DNA from: Dyadobacter jiangsuensis
GTDB lineage: Bacteria; Bacteroidota; Bacteroidia; Cytophagales; Spirosomataceae
Length of the DNA: 64,000 nt
Direction of reading: 5' to 3'
Assembly (NCBI RefSeq): GCF_003014695.1
Contig: NZ_PYAS01000020.1
Span: 1-64,000, forward strand
The translations under genes were made by a program, and so were the position numbers. Of this stretch, positions 7,256-15,769 are shown in pieces. The notes under the pieces are model-generated. The model ran no database searches. It was not told where the DNA came from and was given only the letters and a program-made list of their open reading frames with translations. Numbering within the stretch: the stretch's first letter is position 1; each line of letters begins with the position of its first letter.

Positions 7256-8995
7256 TCATTTTTCAACGAGATCGCAATCCGTAACCAAGCCATCGGACGT
7301 CAGATGGACGAGAATATAGGTGTCCGGCTGATTGGATTTTAATTGGTAAGTTACTATTTCGCTTACATCACTTCCATGGCGCTGGATCCCCCGCCCTGCG
7401 ACGTTTTCTGAATGAATAAAAGTCAATGATTTCAAAGCTTCCGGCTCCCGCATTCCTTGGGCAAAATCGCGTTTGGCTCCGGAAGTGAGGGCTGATGCTT
7501 CTTCTAATATTTTACCACCTTTTACCATAGCCTGCAAAGCCGCCATGATTTTGGGAGTGCGTGACGGATCAGGATCGGCGTTGTTTTTACGGCCATCGGC
7601 AAGAGGCCCGATACGCGGTACCGTTCGCTCATAGCCTTGATTGTTGTCTTCAAGCTTAAAACTTGTCACATTTCCATTTGCATCGGAAATGAAGGTCACT
7701 GAAACATTGCGGTCAGTCGATGTAAATTTATTGCTGCCGACTGGCACAAACTCTTCATCAACAAATCCGTCTTCCAAGGTAAAGAGTCGCTGATTTTCAG
7801 CCTCAAAAGTGACCATTCGATTATTAAACAATTCATATCGACCTTGAAAAGCCTTTAAAGTTTGTGAATCCACCTCTACTGCAACCGGTTTAGTCTTTAC
7901 AGGAAATCCATCCCAGTGGTAATAGTCGGCGATAAAATCAACAATCCTGCCCATCATATGCGAGTTGTCATTCGCATTGATCATGATCACAACGCCTTGT
8001 CCCTTGGCCACACTGGCAGTAAGTAACGCATCAAAACCCTCGTCGCGCCCATTATGACCGAAGCGGAGCGAAGTACTATCACCCTGCAAAAAAACACCAA
8101 GTCCATCCCTGTTCTTCTGATCTGTCAACATTTGGCGGGTCATGGACTGCGATAAAACGCCTCCTGATTTTCCTGCATAAGCATCCTGAATGCTAATCGC
8201 GAATCGAGCCAGATCGGATGGCGTTGTCCACAATCCTGCTGCCGCCATCTCGGGATAAACGTGCCAGCGCCCTTCCACCAAGCTTCGGTTGTTATAGTGG
8301 CCGGTCGCCGTCAATTTTGCCAGTTCCGAAGGCAACGGTTGCTGGTAAGTACTATTTTTCATACCCAATGGTGAAAGCACACTTTTTTTCATGAATTCCG
8401 GAAAAGCAGCCCCAGTCACATCCGTCATCAGTTGCTGCATGACGGTATAACCGCCCCCTGAATACCTCCACCGGGAGCCCGGAACAAAGTCCACGCGGAC
8501 CGGTGGTGTATTGGCTGGGTCCGCCCCATCGAGAATCTGAACTATCGAAGGAACCTTCGCGCCCACCGCGTATCCCGGGAATCCGTGCACGGTCAAGCCG
8601 GTCGTATGGCTGAGTATCCCGCGCAGCGTAACCTTTTTGTCATTTGTAAATTCATTATCAGGTACTTTCCAACTTTTAAGTTTTTCATTCACGTTCTCAT
8701 CCAGAACAAGTTTATCATGCTCAACAAGATACAGCGCGCCCATAGCCGCCACCGATTTACTCACCGAGCCCGCCTGAAACAAGGTGCTGGTCGTGACAGG
8801 CACCTTTCCATCCTTATCAATAAATCCATATGCCTGAGCTTTCAAGATTCTTCCGTTCTGAATGATAGCCAGGGATAAACCGGGAATACGCCGCTTCTGC
8901 ATTTGGCTCCGGATAAAATCGTCCAGATCATCGGCCTGGACTTGAAATACAACTAATAGAAAGGAAAGAATCAGAAAGAGGCGTTGATTTTTCAT
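7256..8995 (-). CDS. serine hydrolase (class C beta-lactamase / PBP4* fold)
   Basis: 579 residues with a signal peptide (1-21, ending VQA). The class C beta-lactamase-related fold is shown by the SxxK nucleophile motif SVSK (about 78-81), a YSGGGY motif (about 178-183, the YxN-equivalent) and HNGRDEG (HxG-type third motif, about 314). The C-terminal 200 residues form an added beta domain and an NTF2/DUF-like tail often fused in Bacteroidota serine hydrolases. Likely a periplasmic or exported esterase or peptidase, less likely a drug-inactivating beta-lactamase. Transcribed toward a shared terminator. A strong hairpin lies about 50 bp upstream of its start. Confidence 0.85.
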   Translation of the reverse strand: MKNQRLFLILSFLLVVFQVQADDLDDFIRSQMQKRRIPGLSLAIIQNGRILKAQAYGFIDKDGKVPVTTSTLFQAGSVSKSVAAMGALYLVEHDKLVLDENVNEKLKSWKVPDNEFTNDKKVTLRGILSHTTGLTVHGFPGYAVGAKVPSIVQILDGADPANTPPVRVDFVPGSRWRYSGGGYTVMQQLMTDVTGAAFPEFMKKSVLSPLGMKNSTYQQPLPSELAKLTATGHYNNRSLVEGRWHVYPEMAAAGLWTTPSDLARFAISIQDAYAGKSGGVLSQSMTRQMLTDQKNRDGLGVFLQGDSTSLRFGHNGRDEGFDALLTASVAKGQGVVIMINANDNSHMMGRIVDFIADYYHWDGFPVKTKPVAVEVDSQTLKAFQGRYELFNNRMVTFEAENQRLFTLEDGFVDEEFVPVGSNKFTSTDRNVSVTFISDANGNVTSFKLEDNNQGYERTVPRIGPLADGRKNNADPDPSRTPKIMAALQAMVKGGKILEEASALTSGAKRDFAQGMREPEALKSLTFIHSENVAGRGIQRHGSDVSEIVTYQLKSNQPDTYILVHLTSDGLVTDCDLVEK

Positions 8996-9045
8996 GGATG
9001 GTTTGGTCGGAAAAGTGATTACTTTTTTTTGCTTTTAAGAATTTC

Positions 9046-9074
9046 ACCCACTGGGTGGTCGCCACCCGGTGGGT
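9046..9074. other. strong hairpin between DeoR gene and serine hydrolase gene
   Basis: ACCCACTGGGTGG TCG CCACCCGGTGGGT: 12 of 13 bases pair around a 3-base loop. No T run follows on either strand, so it is not a textbook terminator. On the minus strand it sits in the leader of the serine hydrolase gene and downstream of the DeoR gene. Confidence 0.55.
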
Positions 9075-9200
9075 ACCCGGTGCGGTGCCAGCAAAGCTAA
9101 ACAGTTTCCGTCCTGTCGTCTGTTAATGCCTTGTAAAAGAAGGTTAATGAAATGTAAATACTGCAACCAATCAACATGGCAAACAAAGTATTTACCAGCG

Positions 9201-9950
9201 TCAAAGGATCTCGCGACCGGCAAAGCGATAGGCATTTAACCGGAAGTCGTCGCTAGGTAAATCTGTGACGATCGTATCGATCGCATCCAGATTTGCGACT
9301 TTGAAAAAATCAATCCGGCCTATCTTCTCTTGTGTAACCACCGCAATGGTTTTGCGAGAGGATGCCAGGAAGGCTCTCTTTACTTCTCCATCTTCTGCGA
9401 CTTGGGCAGTTACGCCCAATGCATGGTCGATGCCGCATGCGCCCATAAGGTAAAGATCAGCCACGTATTTGCACGCCTCCAGGCAAGTTTGTGCTCCGGT
9501 AGTGGTCCGCGTGTTCCGGTTATAGTTTCCGCCGAGAGAAATGATTTCTACCTGCTCGTGTTCGTGCAATACCGCAGGCAAAGCCATATTGTTGGTAATG
9601 ATCCGTAACTCGGCATTGATTGGAATAGCCGCGGCGATAGCCAGTATTGTAGTGCCGCCATCCATGAATACCGTCTTCGCCTCCGACAAATGCGGCTGCA
9701 CCTTAAATGCAATACGTTCCTTTCCCTCCGGAAACAAACTGGCCCGCTCCTGAAACGAAAGAGGGTTAATCGCCGGGATAATGCCCCCCCGGCGCACCTT
9801 GACCAGAAGCCCGTTTTTCCCAAGAATATCTATATCTCTTCTGATCGTATCTTCGGACACATTCAATTCGACAGCAAGCTCTTCAAAATGAACTCGTTGA
9901 TTAACACTCAGCTTCGTCAAAATATGCTCAAAACGGTCTTCCTTGGTCAT
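9201..9950 (-). CDS. DeoR-family transcriptional regulator
   Basis: 249 residues. The N-terminal DeoR helix-turn-helix (about 3-57) contains HFEELAVELNVSEDTIRRDI, the family signature. The C-terminal DeoRC sugar-phosphate sensor domain contains the VFMDGGTTILAIA phosphate-binding loop. Members repress sugar catabolic genes and are released by phosphorylated sugars. It is divergent from the gene at 10074, with a 123 bp spacer rich in TTGCAA and CAATATTTTGC repeats, so that gene is its probable target. Confidence 0.9.
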   Translation of the reverse strand: MTKEDRFEHILTKLSVNQRVHFEELAVELNVSEDTIRRDIDILGKNGLLVKVRRGGIIPAINPLSFQERASLFPEGKERIAFKVQPHLSEAKTVFMDGGTTILAIAAAIPINAELRIITNNMALPAVLHEHEQVEIISLGGNYNRNTRTTTGAQTCLEACKYVADLYLMGACGIDHALGVTAQVAEDGEVKRAFLASSRKTIAVVTQEKIGRIDFFKVANLDAIDTIVTDLPSDDFRLNAYRFAGREIL

Positions 9951-9968
9951 TTTGTCAGATTATACACT

Positions 9969-10013
9969 CTGCAATATTTTGCGAAAAATCAATATTTTGC
10001 AATAATTTGCAAG
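9969..10013. promoter_or_regulatory. candidate DeoR operator region
   Basis: The spacer between the divergent genes has two copies of CAATATTTTGC and a TTGCAATAATTTGCAA element (two TTGCAA half-sites). DeoR-family proteins often bind such repeated half-sites. Inferred from repetition and position only. Confidence 0.4.
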
Positions 10014-10073
10014 AAAAATTTCAATTTCTACATTTTCAATTTTTATAGTCGCTACGACATTCCCATTATTATC

Positions 10074-10940
10074 ATGTTAAGAAGAAACTTTCTAAAACGC
10101 TCCGGCCTGGCGGTTGCCGGTGCATTGGCTGCTAATTCGTTGGAGGCATTAGCTGCACCTAAAAAATTGATTGACCCATTTGGTGTTCAGCTTTTCAGCG
10201 TTCGCAGCTTGCTGCCGGATGATCCGAAAGGCGTCATGACAAAACTTGCCGAAATGGGTTACAAGCAATTCGAGAGTTTCAGCGGACCCAAAGGCTTTCT
10301 GTGGGGTATGGAGCCGAAGGAAATCAAGAGCTTCCTGGATGGGCTTGGCGTAAAGATGGTCAGCACGCATTTCGATTTCAAGGGTGCGGCCGAGAACCCC
10401 GAGACCCTGAAAAAATACATCGACATGGCGCAGGGCGCGGGACTGAAATATTTGATCTGCCCGTGGATTGGCCCGCAAAAAACATGGGACGAGTGGAAAA
10501 TCGTTGCCGACAACTTTAATCAGGTCGGTGAACAGGTAACCAAATCGGGATTGAAATTTGGTTACCACAACCATGACTATTCGTTCCGTCCGCTGGATGG
10601 CAAGCTGCCGCAGGACTACCTGCTTCAAAACACCGATCCGAAAAGTGTCATGTTTGAACTAGACCTTTGCTGGATCGACGTGGCGGGCGTTGCCACTGCG
10701 GAGCACCTTAAAAAGCATGGCAAGCGGTATGAGCTCTGCCATGTGAAAGACTACAATAAGGAAAACGGCAAGCCCGTACAAAACGACCTGGGTAAAGGTA
10801 GCGTCGATTTCAAAAAGACTTTGCGCCTGGCTAAGGATAGCGGCATCAAGTATTTCCTGGTGGAACAAGAGGAATACCCGGTATCCCCTCTTGTCAGCTT
10901 GGCAAACGATGCAGAATATATGAAGAAGCTCTCAATCTAA
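10074..10940 (+). CDS. Tat-exported sugar phosphate isomerase/epimerase-like TIM barrel
   Basis: 288 residues from the ATG at 10074; the long upstream extension of this frame overlaps the divergent DeoR gene and is rejected. The N terminus has a twin-arginine signal (RRNFLKRSG, hydrophobic stretch, ALAA) predicting folded export. The mature part matches the xylose isomerase-like TIM barrel (AP endonuclease 2 fold): FGVQLFSVR at strand 1, GYHNHDYSF with metal-binding His, VMFELDLCWIDVAG, ELCHVKD and a final EQEE acidic ligand. These proteins isomerise or epimerise sugars; substrate unknown. Likely regulated by the divergent DeoR protein. Confidence 0.85.
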   Translation: MLRRNFLKRSGLAVAGALAANSLEALAAPKKLIDPFGVQLFSVRSLLPDDPKGVMTKLAEMGYKQFESFSGPKGFLWGMEPKEIKSFLDGLGVKMVSTHFDFKGAAENPETLKKYIDMAQGAGLKYLICPWIGPQKTWDEWKIVADNFNQVGEQVTKSGLKFGYHNHDYSFRPLDGKLPQDYLLQNTDPKSVMFELDLCWIDVAGVATAEHLKKHGKRYELCHVKDYNKENGKPVQNDLGKGSVDFKKTLRLAKDSGIKYFLVEQEEYPVSPLVSLANDAEYMKKLSI

Positions 10941-10983
10941 ATCGACGGGTAAAGCTCATAGCCCCTCATTTGTTCGATTGCAT

Positions 10984-11550
10984 TTACGAAAGCCTTCCAG
11001 CAAAAGCCGGGAGGCTTTTTTTAAGTTTCTCAATCATCCGCAGCAATCTTGGACGGGTATAACGCTGTAACAACACAGGGTAGAAATTAAGTAAGACATT
11101 GAACACAACCAGCCATAGCGCATCCCTGACCGAGTAGGCCAACATTACGTAGCCAGTGACGATTAAAACAACGACGCCTGCTGCCAAATGTCCTGCTTCT
11201 GCCACGCGGCTTGCCCGCTCGTAGGCCTGAAAGTCATGAAGGCTTTTTCTGATGGGGGTAGACTTTTGCCGCAACTTCTCCCACCCGCTTTTGATCAGAA
11301 TGGCCCGGTACCACTCTACACCTAACATCCGGTATACTCTCCCCTCCTTCTCAAAAGGGTAAGAATTAAAAAAGGGCGAGTCGAGAGCGGGTTTGAGCTG
11401 AGTTTCGAGCACCGAGGCCCAGAACATTTGCGCAAAATTGAATCCGAAACTGAATGCTGCCGACGTGACATCCATATAACGAAGCATCAGGCCCGTAGTC
11501 ACCAGCGCAAGACAGACTACAAGCAGAATTTTGACCCATTTAATAAGCAT
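10984..11550 (-). CDS. CrtO-like membrane acyltransferase family protein
   Basis: 188 residues. Hydrophobic segments at about 8-24, 30-48 and two near 120-160. The central motif YPFEKEGRVYRMLGVEWYR, the later AEAGHLAAG and the C-terminal NFYPVLLQRYTRPRL resemble glycosyl-4,4'-diaponeurosporenoate acyltransferase (CrtO) family proteins. These acylate glycosylated carotenoids in the membrane and are widespread as uncharacterised homologues in Bacteroidota. No carotenoid genes are adjacent, so the actual substrate is open. The 3' end overlaps a terminator stem for the convergent gene. Confidence 0.55.
   Translation of the reverse strand: MLIKWVKILLVVCLALVTTGLMLRYMDVTSAAFSFGFNFAQMFWASVLETQLKPALDSPFFNSYPFEKEGRVYRMLGVEWYRAILIKSGWEKLRQKSTPIRKSLHDFQAYERASRVAEAGHLAAGVVVLIVTGYVMLAYSVRDALWLVVFNVLLNFYPVLLQRYTRPRLLRMIEKLKKSLPAFAGRLS
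10990..11022 (+). terminator. Rho-independent terminator
   Basis: AAGCCTTCC, 10-base loop, GGGAGGCTT followed by TTTTT, 50 bp after the TIM-barrel gene. It lies inside the last codons of the convergent minus-strand gene. Confidence 0.75.
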
Positions 11551-11617
11551 AGGGAGCGATCTCTCATTTTTCGCCCTAAACTATCAAAAATTTCGCACCG
11601 CAGGTGACATGGAGAGT

Positions 11618-12181
11618 TCATTTATCACCCGGTTCTTTCACGGGTTCATAATAATGTAGTACCGCCCCGGAGTCGAAGACTTTTACTTGGGTCAATTTCA
11701 AAAGCTTCCTGTCGCGGATGTTTTCAAACAACTTCATACCCTCTCCCGCAATAACGGGATGGATCATCAGCTGAAACTCATCTATTAAATTCAATCGCAA
11801 GAGGTCGATGATGAGGCTGCGGCTACCCACCAGAATGCGCTTGCCGGGTTGCTCTGCAAGCGTGCGTGTCTCTTCTTCCAGGTTCCTCTTTGCCAGCGCA
11901 GCACTTTTCCAGTCGACATCATGCAACGTGCGCGAAAAGACAATCTTCGGGATGCCATCGATCGCCACCGCGAAGTCGTCCAGGGATTGATTACCCGACG
12001 GACTTTCCAGAAGGCTCTTCCAGAATTCCATCAGCTGGTAGGTGATCCTCCCGTACAGAATCGCGTCGGTCTGGCGCAGCAATTCTTCATAGTGTTTATG
12101 GACTTGAGCATCCGGGTCCACCTTCGTATGGTCGCATACGCCATCCAGCGTCATGTTAATCCCGGCTATTATTTTTCCCAT
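11618..12181 (-). CDS. dihydrofolate reductase family protein (RibD C-terminal-like)
   Basis: 187 residues. MGKIIAGINMTLDGVCDH at the N terminus, AILYGRITYQLMEFW and KRILVGSRSLIIDLLRLNLIDEF match the RibD C-terminal/DHFR-like reductase fold that binds NADPH. Family members are stand-alone reductases of mostly unknown substrate; the two-domain RibD deaminase part is absent. Monocistronic, 67 bp upstream (in transcription order) of the CrtO-like gene, possibly co-transcribed. Confidence 0.85.
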   Translation of the reverse strand: MGKIIAGINMTLDGVCDHTKVDPDAQVHKHYEELLRQTDAILYGRITYQLMEFWKSLLESPSGNQSLDDFAVAIDGIPKIVFSRTLHDVDWKSAALAKRNLEEETRTLAEQPGKRILVGSRSLIIDLLRLNLIDEFQLMIHPVIAGEGMKLFENIRDRKLLKLTQVKVFDSGAVLHYYEPVKEPGDK

Positions 12182-12623
12182 GTTAATTGACGTCTATTGA
12201 TCAGCTTTAAACTGACGCCAAATTAGACAGATGCAGCACAACATCGCGTAGTCATTCGGGACAAATAGAGGGGGAATTAGGGACACGATATTCGGCTGTG
12301 TGTCCTTCGGTAACTACCTAAGCGAGAAAATTGAAATTTTTTAGAATAAACTCCTACCAAATGTATCAGGTACCCAATAAAATTACTATTTTTAAAAAAA
12401 CTTCAAAACGAACTACCTGTTCAATACACTTATTGCATAATTTAATTACTTTTTAATAAAAATTACGAGTATTGCCTATGCCCTAACCCTCTACATCTCA
12501 ATCCTTCCCATCGAAAGAAGCCTTAAAGTCAGCACTTTGACGCTCTTCAACGCCTGGTCACCTCGCAGAGGTGATGCAGAGCCTCTATGCCAAATTTTTC
12601 CTAAAATTTAACCATTCAGAGTT
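12182..12623. other. SusC upstream region with leader hairpin
   Basis: AT-rich 442 bp spacer in front of the susC-like gene, with long A/T tracts (12335-12470). A TCACCTC GCA GAGGTGA hairpin sits at 12558-12574, 50 bp before the start codon. It could be an RNA leader structure. No clear TAnnTTTG promoter was identified. Confidence 0.4.
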
Positions 12624-15600
12624 ATGAAAAGAAAACAGGAAGTAAAGTGTCCGCGGTGGATGAAACTTTCTTTTTACCAGATTGCCGCGCTTACGGCTTC
12701 CGTAGGCACGTCCTTTGCCGTTCCCACGATCGCCCCGGGAGGCATTTCGAAAAACAGAGTCGCGTCGGTAGCCGCTGTAAGAGGCGTTACCGGAAAAGTA
12801 ACCGATAACAAAGGTGAAGCCGTACCGGGTACCACGGTAGTGATCAAAGGCAGTGAAGTCGGTACGATTACGGATGCCGAAGGTAAGTTCTCCATCGAGG
12901 TTCCAAATGATCAGACCATATTAATATTCTCATCCATTGGCTTCACCCGTAAAGAGGTGGTCGTTGGATCACAAAGTGTGCTGGATGTAGTCCTGGAAAC
13001 ATCAGCCGCTACACTGGACGAAGTGGTCGTAACGGCATTGGGTGTTCAACGCGACAAGAAAGCGCTGACCTATGCAACACAGCAAATCGGCGGACAAGAA
13101 TTACGTGCCGCTGCCAACACCAACTTCGTAGATGCTCTTAACGGTAAGGCCGCGGGTATCGACATTAAAGTGAGCAGCTCTGGCGCGGGCGGTTCTACCA
13201 GAGCCGTACTCCGCGGTAACAAGTCGTTGCAAGGATCCAGCGAAGCCCTCTATGTAATCGACGGTATCCCGATGGTCAATAACAAAGGTGGCCAGCCAGG
13301 GTCTTACGGTGGAACTGATGGTGGTGATGGTCTTTCGTCTATCAACCCTGCCGACATCGAAAGCATCAGCATTTTGAGAGGTGCAAATGCTTCTATCCTT
13401 TATGGTAGCCAGGGCGCCAACGGGGTGATCCTGATCACTACTAAAAAAGGAAAAGAAGGGAAACTCTCGGTGGACTTCAATTCCAGCGCAGTTTTGGAAA
13501 AAGTATCGGGTCTTCCCAAGTTCCAGTACCGCTACGGCACCGTGGGCGGGGATTACAGCTGGACACCCGTCGGAACAGCTGAAGTAAAATCTGACAATTA
13601 TCAGAAAAATTACATCGACGACTTCTTCCGCACCGGTACTACCTTCACCAATTCGGTAGCCGTCACAGGCGGAAATGCGAAGACGAATGTATACTTCTCC
13701 TACGCCAACGTGTCTTCTAATGGTATTATGCCCACAAATACCTACCGGAAGAACAATTTCTCGTTCAGACAGAGTACCAAAATGCTGAAAGACAAAATTA
13801 CGATCAGCTCCGGTGTAATCCTGTCTTCCGAAGTATCCAAAAACCGCCCTGGCGCAGGTTATTACAACAACCCGCTGACCGGCCTGTACCTGTTCGCCAG
13901 AGACCGCGACTTCCAAAGCTATAAGGACAATTACGCGGTGTTCAATAAGGAGCGGAATATGGACAAAATGAACTGGTATTCCACCGAAGAGAAGCAAAAC
14001 AACCCTTACTGGGAGCTTTACAAGGATCCGAAACTGCAATCCTACAAAAGGATCATTGCGAATGTAAAAGCATCCTACGATATCGTTGAGAACCTGCGAT
14101 TCGAGGTACGTGCTAACATTGACTACAACAACGTGTTGGACGATAAGCGTTACGCAGCGGGAGGTAACTCTGTGAGCGTTAGCCCGAACGGTACCTGGAA
14201 CTACGCACGGTATACAGACCAGTCTATTTATTCGGACGGTATCCTTACCTATAATAAGACCCTGGGCGATTTCAGTTTGAATGCATTGGCTGGTCTCAGC
14301 TATCAGAAAAACAAGTACTATGATGGTATGACCGTAAACAACGGAACGGTATCATTGCAGTATCCAAACGTGTTCACCTTCTCGAACATGCCTTACAACG
14401 TGGTTTTCAATAACCATCCGGGATACAGCAATACCATCAAGCAAGGAGCCTTCGCCAACTTGTCTCTCGGGTACAAGGAGTTCCTCTTCCTCGACCTGGC
14501 CGGACGTAACGACTGGGCTTCAACCCTGGCGCTTACCGGTAACCAGTCGTACTTCTACCCATCTATCGGTGGATCGGCTGTGATCAGCCAGATGCTTGAT
14601 TTGCCACAGGCTATTTCCTTGTTGAAAGTTCGGGCTTCGTTCTCGCAAACTGCCAACGAAGTACCTTATAACAGAGTACTTCCTTTGAGCACCATTGGCG
14701 GCGCGGGTGGACCGAGCGGTATCGGTGGTATCAACAGACCTACGCAGGTTCCGTTTACCAACCTGAAACCGGAAAAAATCGTAGCTAACGAATATGGTAT
14801 CGAAACCAAGTTCTTCCACAACAAACTGGGACTTGACTTCACTTATTACAATGGCGTAAGTACCAATCAGTTCCTTTCGCTGGCAGCACCTTCGGGCTCG
14901 GGTTATACTACCTATTATGTCAATGCAGGAAGGATCGAGAACAATGGATTTGAGCTGACTTTGAATGCAGAGCCTATCCGCACGGACCGTTTCAGCTGGA
15001 ACACGACTGTCAATGCCTCACAGAACAAAAACAAGATTGTTGAGTTGATCGCTTCTAACCCTAACTATCAGGTAGGCGGCGACAACGAGGGTTTTGCTTC
15101 GATCATCAAGGCGGGTGGTTCTTTCAATGACGTTTACGTTTATCATTTCGCACGCAACGACGCCGGCCAGATTATCCTGGATAAAAACGGTGTTCCTACC
15201 AAAGCAGCCAAACAAGAAAAAGTTGGTAATGTGAACCCCAAGCTTCTTTTGGGATGGACTAACAACTTCAACTACCGCAACTTCTTCGCTAATGTGCTCG
15301 TTAACGGTAAATTCGGCGGCGTTGCATTCTCTAAAACAGAGGCGTTCCTGGATTCCTACGGTGTGAGCGAAAGATCAGCGGAAGCAAGAGATGCAGGATC
15401 GGTAGCGATCAATGCGGTTTCGTCTGAGGGAGCAGCTGTCAGCTCTATCGCTCCTTATACCTATTATTCTGCCATCGGAGACCGGAATAAAATCATGGAA
15501 CCATATGTGTATTCCAGAACGAATATCCGGTTAGGACAGCTTGTATTGGGCTATAACTTCAAAAGCAAAGGCAATGTGTTCAAAGACGCATCCATCTCTT

Positions 15601-15749
15601 TCGTAGGCCGCAACTTGTTCTTCTTCTACAAAAAAGCGCCTTTCGATCCTGAGCAGGCTATGAGTACCAACAATGATCTGCAATCGACGGACGTATTTGG
15701 TTTGCCGTCAACCAGATCCTATGGTTTGAACCTGAAGTTTTCTTTCTAA
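12624..15749 (+). CDS. susC: SusC/RagA-family TonB-dependent outer-membrane transporter
   Basis: 1041 residues. N-terminal signal region (about 1-45), carboxypeptidase-regulatory-like domain (about 55-130, GVTGKVTDNKGEAVPGTTVV), then the SusC signature LDEVVVTALGVQR (about 132-144). The plug domain follows (LYVIDGIPM and the conserved ILRGANASILYGSQGANGV), then a 22-strand barrel ending in the C-terminal Phe (LNLKFSF). It pairs with the SusD protein 20 bp downstream to import an oligomeric nutrient across the outer membrane. The SusC subfamily is one often found without an adjacent glycoside hydrolase; no enzyme or sigma/anti-sigma gene flanks the pair here. Confidence 0.95.
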   Translation: MKRKQEVKCPRWMKLSFYQIAALTASVGTSFAVPTIAPGGISKNRVASVAAVRGVTGKVTDNKGEAVPGTTVVIKGSEVGTITDAEGKFSIEVPNDQTILIFSSIGFTRKEVVVGSQSVLDVVLETSAATLDEVVVTALGVQRDKKALTYATQQIGGQELRAAANTNFVDALNGKAAGIDIKVSSSGAGGSTRAVLRGNKSLQGSSEALYVIDGIPMVNNKGGQPGSYGGTDGGDGLSSINPADIESISILRGANASILYGSQGANGVILITTKKGKEGKLSVDFNSSAVLEKVSGLPKFQYRYGTVGGDYSWTPVGTAEVKSDNYQKNYIDDFFRTGTTFTNSVAVTGGNAKTNVYFSYANVSSNGIMPTNTYRKNNFSFRQSTKMLKDKITISSGVILSSEVSKNRPGAGYYNNPLTGLYLFARDRDFQSYKDNYAVFNKERNMDKMNWYSTEEKQNNPYWELYKDPKLQSYKRIIANVKASYDIVENLRFEVRANIDYNNVLDDKRYAAGGNSVSVSPNGTWNYARYTDQSIYSDGILTYNKTLGDFSLNALAGLSYQKNKYYDGMTVNNGTVSLQYPNVFTFSNMPYNVVFNNHPGYSNTIKQGAFANLSLGYKEFLFLDLAGRNDWASTLALTGNQSYFYPSIGGSAVISQMLDLPQAISLLKVRASFSQTANEVPYNRVLPLSTIGGAGGPSGIGGINRPTQVPFTNLKPEKIVANEYGIETKFFHNKLGLDFTYYNGVSTNQFLSLAAPSGSGYTTYYVNAGRIENNGFELTLNAEPIRTDRFSWNTTVNASQNKNKIVELIASNPNYQVGGDNEGFASIIKAGGSFNDVYVYHFARNDAGQIILDKNGVPTKAAKQEKVGNVNPKLLLGWTNNFNYRNFFANVLVNGKFGGVAFSKTEAFLDSYGVSERSAEARDAGSVAINAVSSEGAAVSSIAPYTYYSAIGDRNKIMEPYVYSRTNIRLGQLVLGYNFKSKGNVFKDASISFVGRNLFFFYKKAPFDPEQAMSTNNDLQSTDVFGLPSTRSYGLNLKFSF

Positions 15750-15769
15750 AAAACTCTAAAGTTATTGAC

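Noticed and set aside
9690..10073. Long N-terminal extension of the TIM-barrel gene
   Set aside because: It overlaps the divergent DeoR gene in the opposite strand; the true start with a Tat signal is the ATG at 10074.
13101..14039. 312-codon minus-strand ORF within susC
   Set aside because: Shadow of the susC coding strand; no independent features.
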